Shown: one piece after another, positions 1 to 11,440 of the stretch | Numbering within the stretch: the first letter of the stretch is position 1 | Layout: each line of letters starts with the position of its first letter | DNA from: Byssochlamys sp. IMV 00236 | Taxonomy: Eukaryota; Ascomycota; Eurotiomycetes; Eurotiales; Thermoascaceae | NCBI GenBank assembly: GCA_001931875.2 | Contig: MSJH02000598.1 | Coordinates: 1-64,000, forward strand | Length of the DNA: 64,000 nt | Reading direction: 5' to 3' | The notes under the pieces: model-generated | Databases searched by the model: none | Told to the model about the DNA's origin: nothing | What the model saw: only the letters and a program-made list of their open reading frames with translations | Position numbers and translations under genes: made by a program

Positions 1-1021
1 TGCAGGTTCTGGCCCAGTTGAGCAGCATGCAAGCGAGCCTGAGCAGCCAAGTCGGATTCCGCTAGTTGTCTAGCCGTAGGTTGGAGGTAGGATTCGTTGA
101 CTGTTTTGACGCTCTTTCCAACGGTCGAAGCGAACCAACCGAACCCTTTCGTCAAGGTGCCCATGGGATCCTTCTGGAACTCGTCGATACCAGGAATCCC
201 AGCTTGATCCTTCTGTGAAGTAACCGGCAGACCACCTCCGAAACCCGTATACTTCCCACCCTGGGATGGCGGAAGACTGGTGGACCGCGTGGCATTGTCA
301 TTACCCAGCTTCGCGAAATACGCCTCGTTGCGTTCCTTTCTGCTCCCTGACCTCTCTAGCGTAGCTGACGAGGTCATCCCCGCTGTGGTGGATGACAATG
401 GCGTGCTGGATCTTGAACTGATAGGCTCTGGCTGCTTCTTCTTTTGTCCAGGGACGTACTCTGTCCCCTCGATCTTGCACGTCAATCTCTCCTTCCACTC
501 CTCGCCGACTTCGCCCTCATACCGCTCCTTGATGGTCGAGTCCTCGAATGTTCGTCCCTCCGAAACGGTTACAGGATGCGCATCGAAGAAGACCTTCCAC
601 GGCTCGTTACCGCCCTTTTCCATGCGCTGGATCTCGGCGTTCTTGAAGGCGTCCATTGTGACGGAGCGGACGAAGGAGATGTGCACGCCCAATCCACGAT
701 GGATTCCAGCGCAGTTGAGACAGATGAAGGTGCCGAATTTGGGGGATGCCTGCAAGAAAAAAAAACAAATCTATCAGCCCTTTTTTTTGGTCTCTTATCT
801 ACCGCGCTTTACATGCTCAACGCAGGTTCACAAACCCATTGTGGTGACGGCGCCCCGCAGTCGCAACATCGGTCATTGCCGTTCGTCTTGGAGATCTGGA
901 TGAGCTGCAGATCGAAGAATCGCATGTCAGCAGGTCATTCGCATCGTTCAGGAGCGGCAAGAACAAAGATCAGACACACCTTTGACCTCGTCTCCGGGTC
1001 GACTTCCCACATCTTCGACAT
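1..1021 (-). CDS. gcs1: ADP-ribosylation factor GTPase-activating protein (Gcs1/ArfGAP1 type), 3' end outside window
   Basis: ArfGAPs stimulate GTP hydrolysis by Arf1 and control COPI vesicle traffic at the Golgi. Start ATG is 1021-1019. Three exons are visible: 1021-980, 904-836 and 749 to the window edge, joined at phase-0 introns of 75 and 86 nt with clean GT/AG ends. The spliced N-terminus contains the ArfGAP zinc finger C27-x2-C30-x16-C47-x2-C50 and the catalytic arginine in IHRGLGVH (R55). After the GAP domain comes a Ser/Thr-rich linker, then a segment with KGFGWFASTVGKSVK that resembles the lipid-packing ALPS-type helices of ArfGAP1/Gcs1 (inference). The frame is still open at position 1, so the C-terminus lies beyond the window. 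Confidence 0.9.
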
Positions 1022-1977
1022 GTTGGGCCAGAAGGGAGGCGACTGTTAGAATTAGGGGACAACCACAGAGACCGTAAAAAGGAGATGGACAAAATTGCTC
1101 CGTATATACAATCGAACACTCCCTCCGTAAAGCAGTATTTGAGTAGTAGAAATCAGACGACCGTTAGAATACAACGCACGGAGGTCGTGGCTCCCCCGTG
1201 CGCGTTGGAATCCGTCTGTCCGCTAGGGATTGGGCCCGCCGTCACTCCTGATGATTTGCGGTCCCCTAGCGGGCGACAAGCATTTCAGACCCGGCGCGAT
1301 CTATCTGGCGCCACTGAGGTAATGACGGGTAGATAACAAAGAGCTGCTCTGGTCGAGGAGGTTTGCGACTCTTAATTTCAAGAAGGATGAAAGTTGGTTT
1401 CTGTGCCATAAGACGGTGGCGTTCTCCCGCCTTTGCCAGACTGACTTTAGCGGAGAAAGCGAGCAATCCATGGGCCAGCCCCGACCTCGACCATGAACAA
1501 CGCTGCTGCTGTGCAGAGTAACCAATGCCAATAGAATTTACGTGTCCATGGTGATTATCCTGGGTTTTACCGATTTGGCAGAGCTAGCTGCCACACCAGG
1601 ACCGCTACAGACTCCAAAGAACAAGTTATATACGTCGTATAGAATGCACCAAAGATACCTTCTACAAGGCCAGCCTTGAGGCAAATCATAAAGTTAAATG
1701 GTTTCTAAGATACAGGCCACGATTGAATAGGCAACCCTCCACACGGGTTCCTTCAACCAGAATCATCCTGCGCGTCCCCATATTATGTGGTCATGGTAGA
1801 CTGTAGACACATGAAATTCGTCATCACCTTAGGTCTGCTGAATAGTAAGAGATATCCACAGTGTAAGACCGCATCCTCCAATGCGTACTATGAAAATATC
1901 CATCATACTGATCATCAGTCCCACGATCATCCCCTTCCCCATCCGTCACCGTTTGCGCAAAAAACGGACCTTGTCAT
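1022..1977. other. Intergenic: ArfGAP leader and RRM-gene trailer
   Basis: About 950 bases between two minus-strand genes. It must hold the promoter and 5' leader of the ArfGAP gene and the 3' UTR of the RRM gene. Only short unconserved-looking ORFs are present; no RNA gene or repeat was recognised. Confidence 0.6.
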
Positions 1978-3414
1978 TTAAGCAGCGGGAGCCGCGTTCT
2001 CCTCAGCCGGAGCAGCAGCGGGAGCGGCAGCCTCTCCGGCGGGCGCCTGTGCATCGGCGGGCGCAGCAGCGTTAGCATCGTCCTCCTTGCCGGGGCTGTC
2101 AATGGCGACCTTGACAGCGATCTCACGTCCTTCGATCTCCTTGCCGTTCATCTCCTCGACGGCCTTCTGCTGGAGAGCCTCGGAACCGAGGGTGACGAAA
2201 CCGAAGCCACGACCCTTGCGGGGCTCGTTACGGGCCTGCAGCTTCTTGACCATGAAGCGAGGAATAGGGCGGAGAGCGATCTTGGCGGAAACGGGCTCGT
2301 AAGCGGCGAAGAGCTCCTTGAGCTACAGAGCAGGAGGGTCAGTACTGATAATGCCAGGAAACCATAATAACAGGGGTGTGATCGCACCTTCTCCTCACTC
2401 AGATCATAGGGCAGATTGGCCACCATAACCTTGGTCTTGGATGGGATACCATCCTCAGGAGGGCCACGCTGCTTCTGGGGGCGGCCACGAGGCTTGGCGT
2501 CCTTGGGAGCCTCCGTCTGGTTCTCGTTGGTGACCTCAGTCAGAGGAGCGACCTGACCGGGCACGTTGGTGGGCTCCGCGTGCTCGCCGTTCTGCTGCTG
2601 CTGCTGAGCCGATCCTGTTAGCCAACTTCTGGATATATCTGGTCGAAGGGAAAGACTTACGCGACCACCACGTCCGAAACGGCCACCACGGCCACGACCG
2701 CGGCCACGGCCCCGGCCCGATCCCCTCTTGCGGCCCTCGTTGCCGCTGGCACCCTCACCACCACTCACAGCACCCTCCGCCTTGGCCTCTGCAGGCTCGG
2801 GCTTGCGAGCGACCTGGACAGAGACCTTGCGCTCGAGGATCTCCTTGCCTGACAGCTCCTGGATGGCGTTCTGGGCCTCATGGGCAGTGGCAAGGTCGAC
2901 AAACGCATAGCCAACCGGGCGGTTGGTGCGAGGGTTCACCGGAATGGAGGTGCTTTCACTGTAGTTTTGATGGTTAGCCGCTATTTCCTAGATTCTCAGG
3001 CATCGTGAGGCGCATGAACGACAGGCGGAAGTCAGGCCACAGTGACGGCCCACACATGAACAGGCCAGTGTGACGTTTACAGCGCACTTCCGCCATAACA
3101 TAACCTTGCCAGCGGTGATAATAATACCAGAATCTCCCGACCGCTGATAGACCTTCCTTCACCAGCGCAGAATGAAACGACAAACGAAACGAGAGACACA
3201 GAGCAGAGCACACTCACATGGTGTAGTTCTTGAAGAACTCCTTGAGCTCCCCCTCAGTGGTCGCATACGCGAGGTTCCCAATGTACAACCGACGACCTTC
3301 ATCGGCACTGGCGGCCGCCGCATCGGTCTGGGCGGCGGCAGGGGAAGTGCCGTTGGTATCGTTAATGGTGGTGGAAGCCAGGTTGTCGGCGAGGTTGTCG
3401 ACGGCAGAAGACAT
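1978..3414 (-). CDS. RNA-binding protein with RRM - RGG - RRM architecture (SBP1-like)
   Basis: Probable mRNA-binding, translation or processing factor. The start chosen is the ATG at 3414 (MSSAVDN); the codon 18 nt upstream in frame is GTG. Exons run 3414-3218, then from 2958 to a donor after GRGGR, a Gln-rich exon, and a final exon beginning LKELFAAYEP and ending at the stop 1980-1978. The first RRM has RNP2-like LYIGNLA and RNP1-like VGYAFVDL; a Gly/Arg block (GRGRGRGRGRGG) follows; the second RRM has VMVANLPYDL and GRGFGFVTL; the tail is Ala/Pro rich. Yeast Sbp1 has the same RRM-RGG-RRM order, but orthology is inferred from architecture only. The junction before the Gln run has two nearby AGs; the in-frame one (after GGCTCAG) was used. 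Confidence 0.82.
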
Positions 3415-5086
3415 GTTGATGGCTGAGGACACGAGGTCTTTGTTTGAGTTGACGAGAAGAGCTTTGACCGTGTGGAAAAGGACTCAGGTAGCTGAAGGCT
3501 GCCTTGTGTGGGAGAAACTTGAAGAGGGGGGGAGGAGAAGGGTAGCTTGGTGCCCTAGATACTGGAAGTTGGAGAGGAAGTTGATACGGACGTGATCGAT
3601 GCCTTTGGGGAAGGTTGATGTCTGGATGGGGGATGGAGAAAGGAGAAGGTGTGAAAAAAGGGCAGGTGAGGCACGACCGGGCGCTAGGCCGAGAAGGGTG
3701 GCGCACTTTTGGGTAACCGGAAGGCGGTGATGGTGATGATTGCACTGCGAAATAATAATCTGTTAAGTTACAGTTTTACCATACTAATACTCTGTTGCTT
3801 ACGGGACTGTGAACCGCTCTCTCTAACTAACTAGCATCGAGTACCGTTGGTATTATTATTCCAGGCAGACCATGTCTGGAGCCTTCGCTGGGGCCGGTTC
3901 AAGCTCTCTCGTATAGTCTACTGGCGCTATCTACAAGACCCATGGACATCCAGCCAGGCAGCCAGACAAGACCGACTCCTGAGGCGCCAATGGACATCCC
4001 CACCTTCTAGTGTGCATTATTAAGGTCTTCACCGCTTTCTGCCGCTAAAAAGCCCGTGACGTAGCCAGGCCAAGGGGCTGCTGCCACGATCGGCAGGAAC
4101 AGTAGTAGATAAAATAATTAATTAGGTACACGTCGATGGCCATCACCAGCAGTCGTGGTCACTTTCCGCACGCTCAGAAGATAACTGTTTGCCCACTCCA
4201 GCTGCACAACCACTGCATTGCTACCAGTAACTCAAAGTATAGTAGCTATATACCTGTGCTGTCTACGTTGGCAGTTACCATTTGACTCGCCCCCGCCACT
4301 TGCCACTGCACCATTTATCGATACCATACTCTTCAGCATTCCACATTCCACAATTTACCTAGAAATTCAGTACTCCACAGATGCATAGAACATTTCCATC
4401 CTGCTATTATTACAATACCTCCATATTTTCCAGACACAATATATGTCCGCTAAACAACTGAATTAAACACACTTCCAGAAGTACTTAACGATACGATCCT
4501 CGCTTAGAGCTACGGAGCGCTGGACATCTTCTGACGGAGCTACTCGAGTCTAATTTAAGTGGGCCAGGTAAGGTAAGATCCTGGCACCGGCGACTGATTT
4601 ACCATACTGTCATGCATTTATTATTGTTATTACTTCGAACTCGTAGGGAAACAGATTATTCTCCTTGATAGTCACCGCACGAGTATGGAGAACGGTTTCC
4701 ATGATAGGCCTTCCTATTACTTGGGATACTGCTTTAAAGCATCGTTATTATGCTAGATGACCAATTCATCGGTAAGGATAGTTAATGTTACGGACAACGT
4801 TGCAACTCTGGCAATTCTGTGATCAACTGTAAACCGATTAATCTGATAGCTAATCGTTCGGATACTCTAAACATCCATAGCCGGAAATCACCCTTGCTAT
4901 TTCCTTTTCGCGTCTCCTTCATGGGGTAAGATCCAACCGTTGGTAACTTGCATGAGCGACGCATGGGCCAAAGCACCCCCTGTCTGGCTATCTTCACCGT
5001 TGTGCCACCACTCTTCGCCATCCTAGACTAGTTTCTTGCGCTCAGAATCGTTGCATCCAAATATCACTTCCTCACCACCCGCTCCC
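3415..5086. other. Intergenic: RRM-gene promoter plus unannotated stretch
   Basis: Roughly 1.7 kb. The part next to 3415 is strongly pyrimidine-rich on the minus strand, as expected of a highly expressed fungal promoter/leader. The remainder (about 3.8-5.0 kb) has only short random ORFs. No RNA gene or mobile element recognised. Confidence 0.55.
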
Positions 5087-6028
5087 CTAAACCTCAATCA
5101 CCGACGGCTGCTCTTCAACAGACGGTTCACACTCCACATAGACCCCAAACACATCTCTTTCCATCCACCGTCTCGTAGTCCTTGGCTCATCCCTCTTTTC
5201 AACATCAGCCACGTCTCTCTCCCCCATCCCACTATTCTCGCTGCTACCACCATCACCATTCAATCCCCCACTCGTCTCCTCATCCGCAATCACCATCTTC
5301 CTATACCTCTGTTTCCAAATATCCACCATCATCCTCCCATAATCCTCTATAGACATCGCAGAAGAAGAGCCATCTCCCCAAGAACAGAATTCATGTAACT
5401 CCGGATCCAGCAGCGGACTGGTAACCACCGCGCTGATAGCGCGCGAAACCTCAGCTGGCGAACAGTTATGTTTCGAAGCGAACGAACCGATAGGGAAGAT
5501 GATGGAGATCGTATCAGCTAGATCGATGAAGAATTCCTTCGTATATGGAGATGATGGAGATGGATGTATATTATTATTCTTATCCTCTGGATCAGAACGA
5601 TGTGTCGGAGTCCCTGCGTTTTTTCTCGACTCGTAGCGTTCGTTGAAGTGCCCCATATTGATCCTGGACGTATTGCAAGGTAGCATGTCTGGGTCATTTT
5701 GAGGTTCGGGTTCAGTACTACGTCGTCTCTTCGGAGGAGGACTGTTCGTTTCTGCTCTCTCTAGCGAGCGCGAGCGCTTTGGTGGTTGAGAAGATGTAAT
5801 GGATTCTTGGAAGACGTTGGCGTCAGGTGTTCCTGGGGCATTTTTCTCTCCATGGTGATTCTTCTTGTTGTTCTGTACACTTCTCACTGAGATGATTTGG
5901 ACATCATCGTCGTCGTCGTCGTCAGAGGAGGAGGAGCTGTCATCACTGTTTAGGATGATGATGGGTATTTTCGACTGAAGATTGTCAGATTGTTCAGAAG
6001 TAGAAGTAGAAATAGAAGTCGAAGCCAT
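5087..6028 (-). CDS. Uncharacterised acidic protein with SUMO-interaction-like motifs
   Basis: Intronless 313-residue frame with ATG at 6028 and stop at 5087. I do not recognise the family. Residues about 20-50 contain two hydrophobic cores, PIIIL and VQIISV, flanking an uninterrupted Ser/Asp tract (SSSSSDDDDDDD); this is the layout of SUMO-interaction motifs with acidic/phosphorylatable flanks. A basic stretch (PPKRSRS, PPKRRRS) around 80-105 could be a nuclear signal. The more ordered second half holds a segment starting EFFIDLADTI and running through HNCSPAEVSRAISAVV, followed by a predicted helix with IWKQRYRKMV; this looks like a conserved fungal domain of unknown role. Location in the nucleus is inference. 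Confidence 0.7.
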   Translation of the reverse strand: MASTSISTSTSEQSDNLQSKIPIIILNSDDSSSSSDDDDDDDVQIISVRSVQNNKKNHHGEKNAPGTPDANVFQESITSSQPPKRSRSLERAETNSPPPKRRRSTEPEPQNDPDMLPCNTSRINMGHFNERYESRKNAGTPTHRSDPEDKNNNIHPSPSSPYTKEFFIDLADTISIIFPIGSFASKHNCSPAEVSRAISAVVTSPLLDPELHEFCSWGDGSSSAMSIEDYGRMMVDIWKQRYRKMVIADEETSGGLNGDGGSSENSGMGERDVADVEKRDEPRTTRRWMERDVFGVYVECEPSVEEQPSVIEV

Positions 6029-7201
6029 TACTGCTTTCCCTTTTTTGAAGAGAAGCGCAGTTCTGTAATCGTGATGATATCAACTCTTTATCCTATTTGT
6101 TTTTTGAGCAGAAGTGGCATAAGGGAGGAGGATAGATACAACGAAGACAGATCGCAGTATCTAGCGCAGTGCAGTTCCATACGATATGAAATGAAAGAGA
6201 ACGCGAAAGGGATGAGGATGCTTTTGAACAGTCAGGATATAGAGAAGGCTGGTATATAAAGAAAGAACACCAACAGAAGACAAAGACAATGCCGCTCATT
6301 GTTGCGGAGTTCATGAATGGGTAGGTGCATATAGATCAATCAGTAAAATGGCATAACACAAGCACTCTCTTGCATAGGATATGGACATGACTCTGTGAAT
6401 GGACTTCAGAATAGGGTGGCCTATTGAATAGGAAAAGTAAAAATCCACATGAATTGGGTGTTTAGACGAGAGCTGAATGTAGATGTGTACAGACTGGTCT
6501 GGTCTAGGTATATGGCAAAGTCCTTACTGTTGGTTACTTGGGGGCTGACTGCTGATTTATCTATCCAGGGGAGGTTCACAGGAAATTCTTACACTCTATC
6601 TTCAATAATAAGCGAGGCTGGCTCGGTCATGTTTATACTTGATTTGCGGTTGAAGGATGTGTCGGAGTTCGGGGACATCATTTACGGGTCCACTTGTTCG
6701 TACGCATCTCGAGGAAGTCGCCCGTGCCCGAAACGCCGTACGAAGTCGATACTGTAGTTAGTAGTGATTTAGAGCCGCGCTCTCGCAAGAAATATAGCAA
6801 ACACACTGGACGAGGTATGTTGGAATTGGAGGCATTTTCAATTGCTAATTGAATGCGCGGCGGGCGTACAGCAGCAGAGGCACAGAGAGAGGACCATAGA
6901 GAAGAAACAAAGGACCTCGCCCAGTTCCGATTGTCAAGGGTGTTCTAACGCCATGCAACAACTTGTCTTTCGCTTCGACAACCCATCTGGAAATCAACCC
7001 AATTGACCGTGTCACGCTTCCCGAAAAAAACCGAGCCATCCGCCTTTTCCCTTGTTCCCCCTCGACACAACTGCTGTCTCATGCGTGCCTTTTTTTCATG
7101 TTGCCTTCCATTGCCAACGTAAAAAAGAAGTCCACTCGGTTTTTCGGTTATTTGAAAATCGTCGCAACGCCAGTTTGGATGGGATTGGTTGGTTGAGTGA
7201 T
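6029..7201. other. Intergenic: promoter of the acidic protein and rps29 trailer
   Basis: About 1.2 kb. Short ORFs on both strands (for example 6449-6757) look random. No RNA gene, repeat array or conserved domain was recognised. Confidence 0.55.
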
Positions 7202-7601
7202 CTATCGGTACTGTAGAGACGGAGAAAAGATACGCGTTAGTCTTCAATCGTCCTTTTCAACACATGACTGATTTTCTCTTTCCATCATTCCACCCGAACA
7301 GCGGAATCTCTTCTCCCTGTCGAATAGGAACAGGTATATGGACGGAAGTGATTTACCTTGATGAAACCGATGTCGGTGGACTTCTCACGGAAGCACTGAC
7401 GGCAGACGATGAGGCCGTACTTCCGGATCAGACCAGCCTTGTGCGCGCAGACGCGGCTATACAACAAATTTCTCGTCAGTCATCTGCGAAATCAAAAAAC
7501 ATCCCGATAAAGGACGGCCTTGGATTCGATTCCACATACCACTGACGGCTGCCCTTACCGTAGGTGCGGGGGCGAGAGTAGAAGACCGACTCGTGCGTCA
7601 T
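7202..7601 (-). CDS. rps29: 40S ribosomal protein S29 (uS14)
   Basis: Small-subunit ribosomal protein with a zinc-binding motif. Three coding exons: 7601-7540, 7456-7357 and only 9 nt at 7210-7202. Spliced product is 56 residues: [20 protein letters not shown], then [34 protein letters not shown] and YR-stop. Zinc ligands are C-x2-C (CRVC) and C-x2-C (CRQC). Length and the C-terminal GFxK-[FY]-R match yeast Rps29, which supports the tiny last exon (acceptor TCTCTACAG before TACCGATAG). The first two introns have GTATGT and GTAAAT donors; the second intron (7356-7211) is 146 nt. Confidence 0.92.
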
Positions 7602-7759
7602 GTTGGGCTGGGCGTCGTGAAGCTTTTCGTTGACGAAGTCGTTGGAAAGGGAACAGCAGCAGCGAGATGGTGAGGACTTTCAGTCTGTGTGCTTGTAGAA
7701 TGCCCCGGATGGGGCGTTTAGCGAGGGCTAACCCGATCGGGGCAGCCGCTCCATTTGTA

Positions 7760-7767
7760 TCACGTGA
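7760..7767. promoter_or_regulatory. TCACGTGA palindrome upstream of rps29
   Basis: A perfect 8-bp E-box palindrome (TCACGTGA) about 160 bp before the rps29 ATG. This is the core bound by bHLH/Cbf1-type factors in fungi. The motif is seen directly; its function here is inference. Confidence 0.4.
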
Positions 7768-9245
7768 TTCTATCGGGCCTTGTCCCGGTTTACCAATGGA
7801 CTTTTATTATTGAGTGGTATTAGTTATAATTGAATAGTGATCCTATTATTTTCAATCATGGCATCTCTTCGAACTACAGAGCTCCCATGTATTATCCAAG
7901 AAGACCGTGGTGAATCTGTTAGAAGCTTCTGTATCTGCTGCGTTGCGGAACATTGCGATTAGGGTTGAGCCCTACAGCTGGGTCTATGATCACCAATCAA
8001 CGGCTTTATCACATCTGCTTCTTAGAATACAATACAATAGAGAAAGAGAAAGGGAGTGGGCTTATTATTAGAATGGCAGTGCGATATCAGTGATAAGGAT
8101 ATCAAAAAGGGAATTAAATTAACAGAAGAACAATAGAAAAGAAGGGCAATTAATTATATCCCATAAGAAGACCAATCCTCTAATTATACGTATCCTAGGC
8201 TAGGTACGCTATCTCATACTTCAGTTTCCGGAAGTACTGCAACGAACATCCTCATAATAAGATAGCGTGGCACGCAAATAGGTAAGAATCATCACCCCAC
8301 CTCCTCTCTCATAACAGCCAGAATCAACATGGATGTATGTATAACTTCGAAATCACCTTTGGGGCGACTGTTTGGTAGCCAGCTTCGTTAGTGGATGCGG
8401 CCAAAAATCTGTCATCACACAGCCCTGGATCGTCATTTTTGTATACAGGCAGCAGCTTTTCAAGGGTATATACATGTATATATTCCCCATATCTCTGTTG
8501 CGATGCTAGAGAGGTAGTTATCTGGTGGTTTCTTCCCTGCGCGGTTAACTGGAATCTTGAGCACGTGGCTCGGTGCCACTTCGGAGAGATGAAAGTCGAG
8601 ACGATACGATTATTAGTATTGTTATTCCAGGCATCGTCGCAAAAAGTATGGTTAGAACCAGAAAATCAAGTCCGAAAGCCGGACAAGGAACCATTTCAAA
8701 AGCGACGGATACGCCGGGAGACTTCAAGCTGGTCAGATAAGGCAGATCAGTTCCGCGCTGACATCACATCAGTGAGCGGTTTTGATCGCTCGAAACTGGA
8801 AGCATCTCGCTGGTTGATCTTGTCAGTTGCAATCTGTTAGACACTGCAGGTGAGATCCTATAGCATACTCTTGCTGCTGCCCCGTTTCTCTTGGCCCCCA
8901 GTAGTAAACGCGGAGAGAGAGAGATCTAAGCTGGATTGAAACGCATTGATCCGCCTGTTTCGCGATCAGCGACTAACGTGGTGAACGGGCGGCGAGAACC
9001 AGTCGGGGAGGCAAATCATCGGCTTTCTAGCGGGGGAACGGGCTGTTTCTCCCCACAGCCTTAAAGAAGAGCAGCCGAGAGAAACCGTATGTGATTTATA
9101 TCATGTCCTAGTCCTATACTGCCTGCGGCCAGAACCTGCCAGAGCCAGGATAAGCAGAAAAAAAGCCAAAAAGTCAGGCTGTCCACGGATGGCTTAGTCA
9201 AGCCTGGGTCTCGGTACCACCGTGATCTTCGTCTTGATACCCTCT

Positions 9246-9264
9246 TCTCTCTCTCTCTCTCTCT
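9246..9264 (+). repeat. CT microsatellite in leader
   Basis: Uninterrupted TC dinucleotides about 70 bp before the ATG at 9334, inside a pyrimidine-rich tract that continues to about 9300. Such CT boxes are common just upstream of fungal transcription starts. Confidence 0.8.
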
Positions 9265-9333
9265 ATCTCTCACTTTTTTCCTTTTTTCTTCTTCCTCTTC
9301 AGTCTCAAGCTTTGGGATCTGCCACTCTTCCCA

Positions 9334-11440
9334 ATGGACCCGGGCGAGGGATCCAGCGACGAGACCTCTCGTAACTCTCGTGCCTTTCTGCTTCCCGGGG
9401 ATCCGACCTCACCCAGAACGTCATATCTCCAGACTCCCCGGGGATCGCAGAGTTCGCATGGCAACCGCCGGCCGAGTATACGCTTACGCCGCGTACCCTC
9501 CGAATCCTCCGCTCATACCATATCCCACGTTGCGCCTGAAATCCACGTAAATGGACTGGAAATAAACGATGCCAATACGACCAACCCCAACCAGGCCCCA
9601 AACGAGATCAGATATAACGACATCAGATACAATCCATATAACCCGGAAGCGTCCCCGATCGACGAGGAAGACTCATGGCAGGGACGTCGACGCAGCAGTT
9701 CAGAGCCACGGCCAGGACGATGGTCTGCGCCGCCCCAAGTCGTCCTCCAGCGACTCCAGACGGGCGACTCTCAGATGCGCATGTTTCCCTTGACAGAAGA
9801 GACGTCCGCCGCCAGCCTCGTACCCTCGCATGTGCCCGAGCACCTGGCGCCGCCCCCTCCCGCCGCCGGAGAGGGCCAGGATCACCGCAGTATGCTGCGT
9901 CGCGCCAGCATGGCTGCCAGGTCGCGACTGAGCGGTCGCAATAGAGTGTCGACAATCAGTGGAAACCATGGGACAGATCAAGACCAGGGCGCTCGTCGAA
10001 ATTCAGCTCTGTATGACTCGCGGTTCGTTGACTTTCTGGACGTCGTCGGTACGTATAGCCAGGGATCCAGAAGACTCAAAGACATCGTTCTGACCCAAGA
10101 ATAGACCCGGAGGTCTCGACGCTGTCGACCCTCACCAACGTCCAGAACTCTCTTTTCGTTCCGGATCTAGGTCGATACATCAATCGTATGCCGACTTATA
10201 CCCTCTCGCGAAGCCCGACGGATGAGTCTAGCAGCGACGAGTCTTTGGACGGGCCCCAGAAGCCGCAGGAGGACGGACTTTCGCCTGTAGACAAGGACAA
10301 GGACCGTGAGACTCTGGAGCGGTCTCTGACTGCCATTACCTCTGCGCTTTCGGAAAACGAAACTCAATTCGCAGTACTACCGGATAACAGCGACCTGGAA
10401 GGTTGGACGGTTGAGGATATACGGGAACTGAACGACCACGTCCGCCATATGCTGCATTCCCGTCGGTCTAAATTCAAGCGTTCTATGAGAGGCTTCGGGA
10501 AATATATTTCGAAACGTAGGTGGTTTGTTCTTCGGCCCTCTACGGAAAGTATAACTAACCCGCCCTCCTATACAGCGCTGGGATTCCTCGTTTTTCTGTA
10601 TGCCACTCTCATCACCCTGTTCGGTCTTGCCTGGGTGCTCTTCTTGATCGGTATATACCCCTTCCAGTTTATATAACTATACTGTTGGGACACTGGCTAA
10701 TGTGAGCCGTCCGTGCAGGTTGGATCAATGTTGGTGGAAGGCAACTCTACGTTATCAATGTTATCGACAACGTCCTCGTTGCCCTTTTCGCCATCATGGG
10801 TGACGGTCTGGCACCGTTTCGAGCGGTAGATACTTATCACATGATCTTTATCGCCCATTATCATCATCTCACATGGAAGCTTCGCAAGAAGCGGGCGCTT
10901 CCCAAGCTGCAGAACAAGAATGACCTCCCGTCGCTACGGGAGACAGATATCGATCTTGAAGACCTGAGGAACGAGAGGGGAGACAAAAAGAACCTGGAAT
11001 TTACTGTCTTGAGCCCGCTGCAGCAGAAACGCCTTATGCACCATCAAGCCAAGTTCTCGAAATCCCACACTTTCTACAAGCCACATGAGACTGTGACCCA
11101 TTACGCCTTCCCGCTGCGCCTTCTGGTTGCTGTCGTGGTTCTCCTGGACTTCCACTCCATCTTCCAGATCGCGCTCGGTACCTGCACGTGGTCCATCAAC
11201 TACCATGTGCGGCCTTTCGCTCTCACCACCGTGATTCTGTGCTGCTCCATCACCTGCAACATCACAGCAGGCGTTCTCATCATGGTCGGAGACCGAATGA
11301 CACGGAAGAAGGACGTTGTCGAGCGACTCTTCCGACAGGAGCTGACCGAAGAGGCCATGAAGAAGATGGTCAAGAGAAGAAGGAAGGAACAGCGAAGGAA
11401 CATCGAATTGGAGGTCCTACAGCCTTACCCCGGCACGTGA
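9334..11440 (+). CDS. Fungal integral membrane protein (DUF2985-like)
   Basis: Function unknown. Exons 9334-10048, 10105-10515, 10576-10650 and 10719-11440 give 640 residues. Introns are 56, 60 and 68 nt and all keep frame. The first ~380 residues are Ser/Pro/Arg-rich and probably disordered and cytoplasmic. Four hydrophobic segments follow: LGFLVFLYATLITLFGLAWV, one around INVIDNVLVALFAIMG, PLRLLVAVVVLLDFHSIF and the FALTTVILCCSIT region. Between TM2 and TM3 lies a charged loop with a Tyr/His-rich stretch (DTYHMIFIAHYHHLTW). The tail is Lys/Arg-rich (KKMVKRRRKEQRRN). The assignment to the DUF2985 group rests on memory of that family's layout, not on a search. Confidence 0.75.

Larger units (their letters stand above)
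7602..9333. other. Intergenic between rps29 and the divergent membrane-protein gene
   Basis: About 1.7 kb acting as promoter space for both divergent genes. It contains the TCACGTGA octamer near rps29 and a CT microsatellite near 9334. A 149-codon frame at 8391-8840 starts with GTG, shows no recognisable domain and is treated as chance. Nothing else recognised. Confidence 0.55.

Noticed and set aside
280..903. 207-codon plus-strand frame over the ArfGAP gene
   Set aside because: It starts at GTG and is antisense to conserved ArfGAP exons and an intron.
3362..3745. 127-codon minus frame in the RRM-gene leader
   Set aside because: Pyrimidine-rich leader translated as Pro/Ser; overlaps the true start region in another frame.
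8391..8840. 149-codon frame between rps29 and the membrane-protein gene
   Set aside because: It starts at GTG, has no domain or conserved-looking pattern and sits in promoter space.
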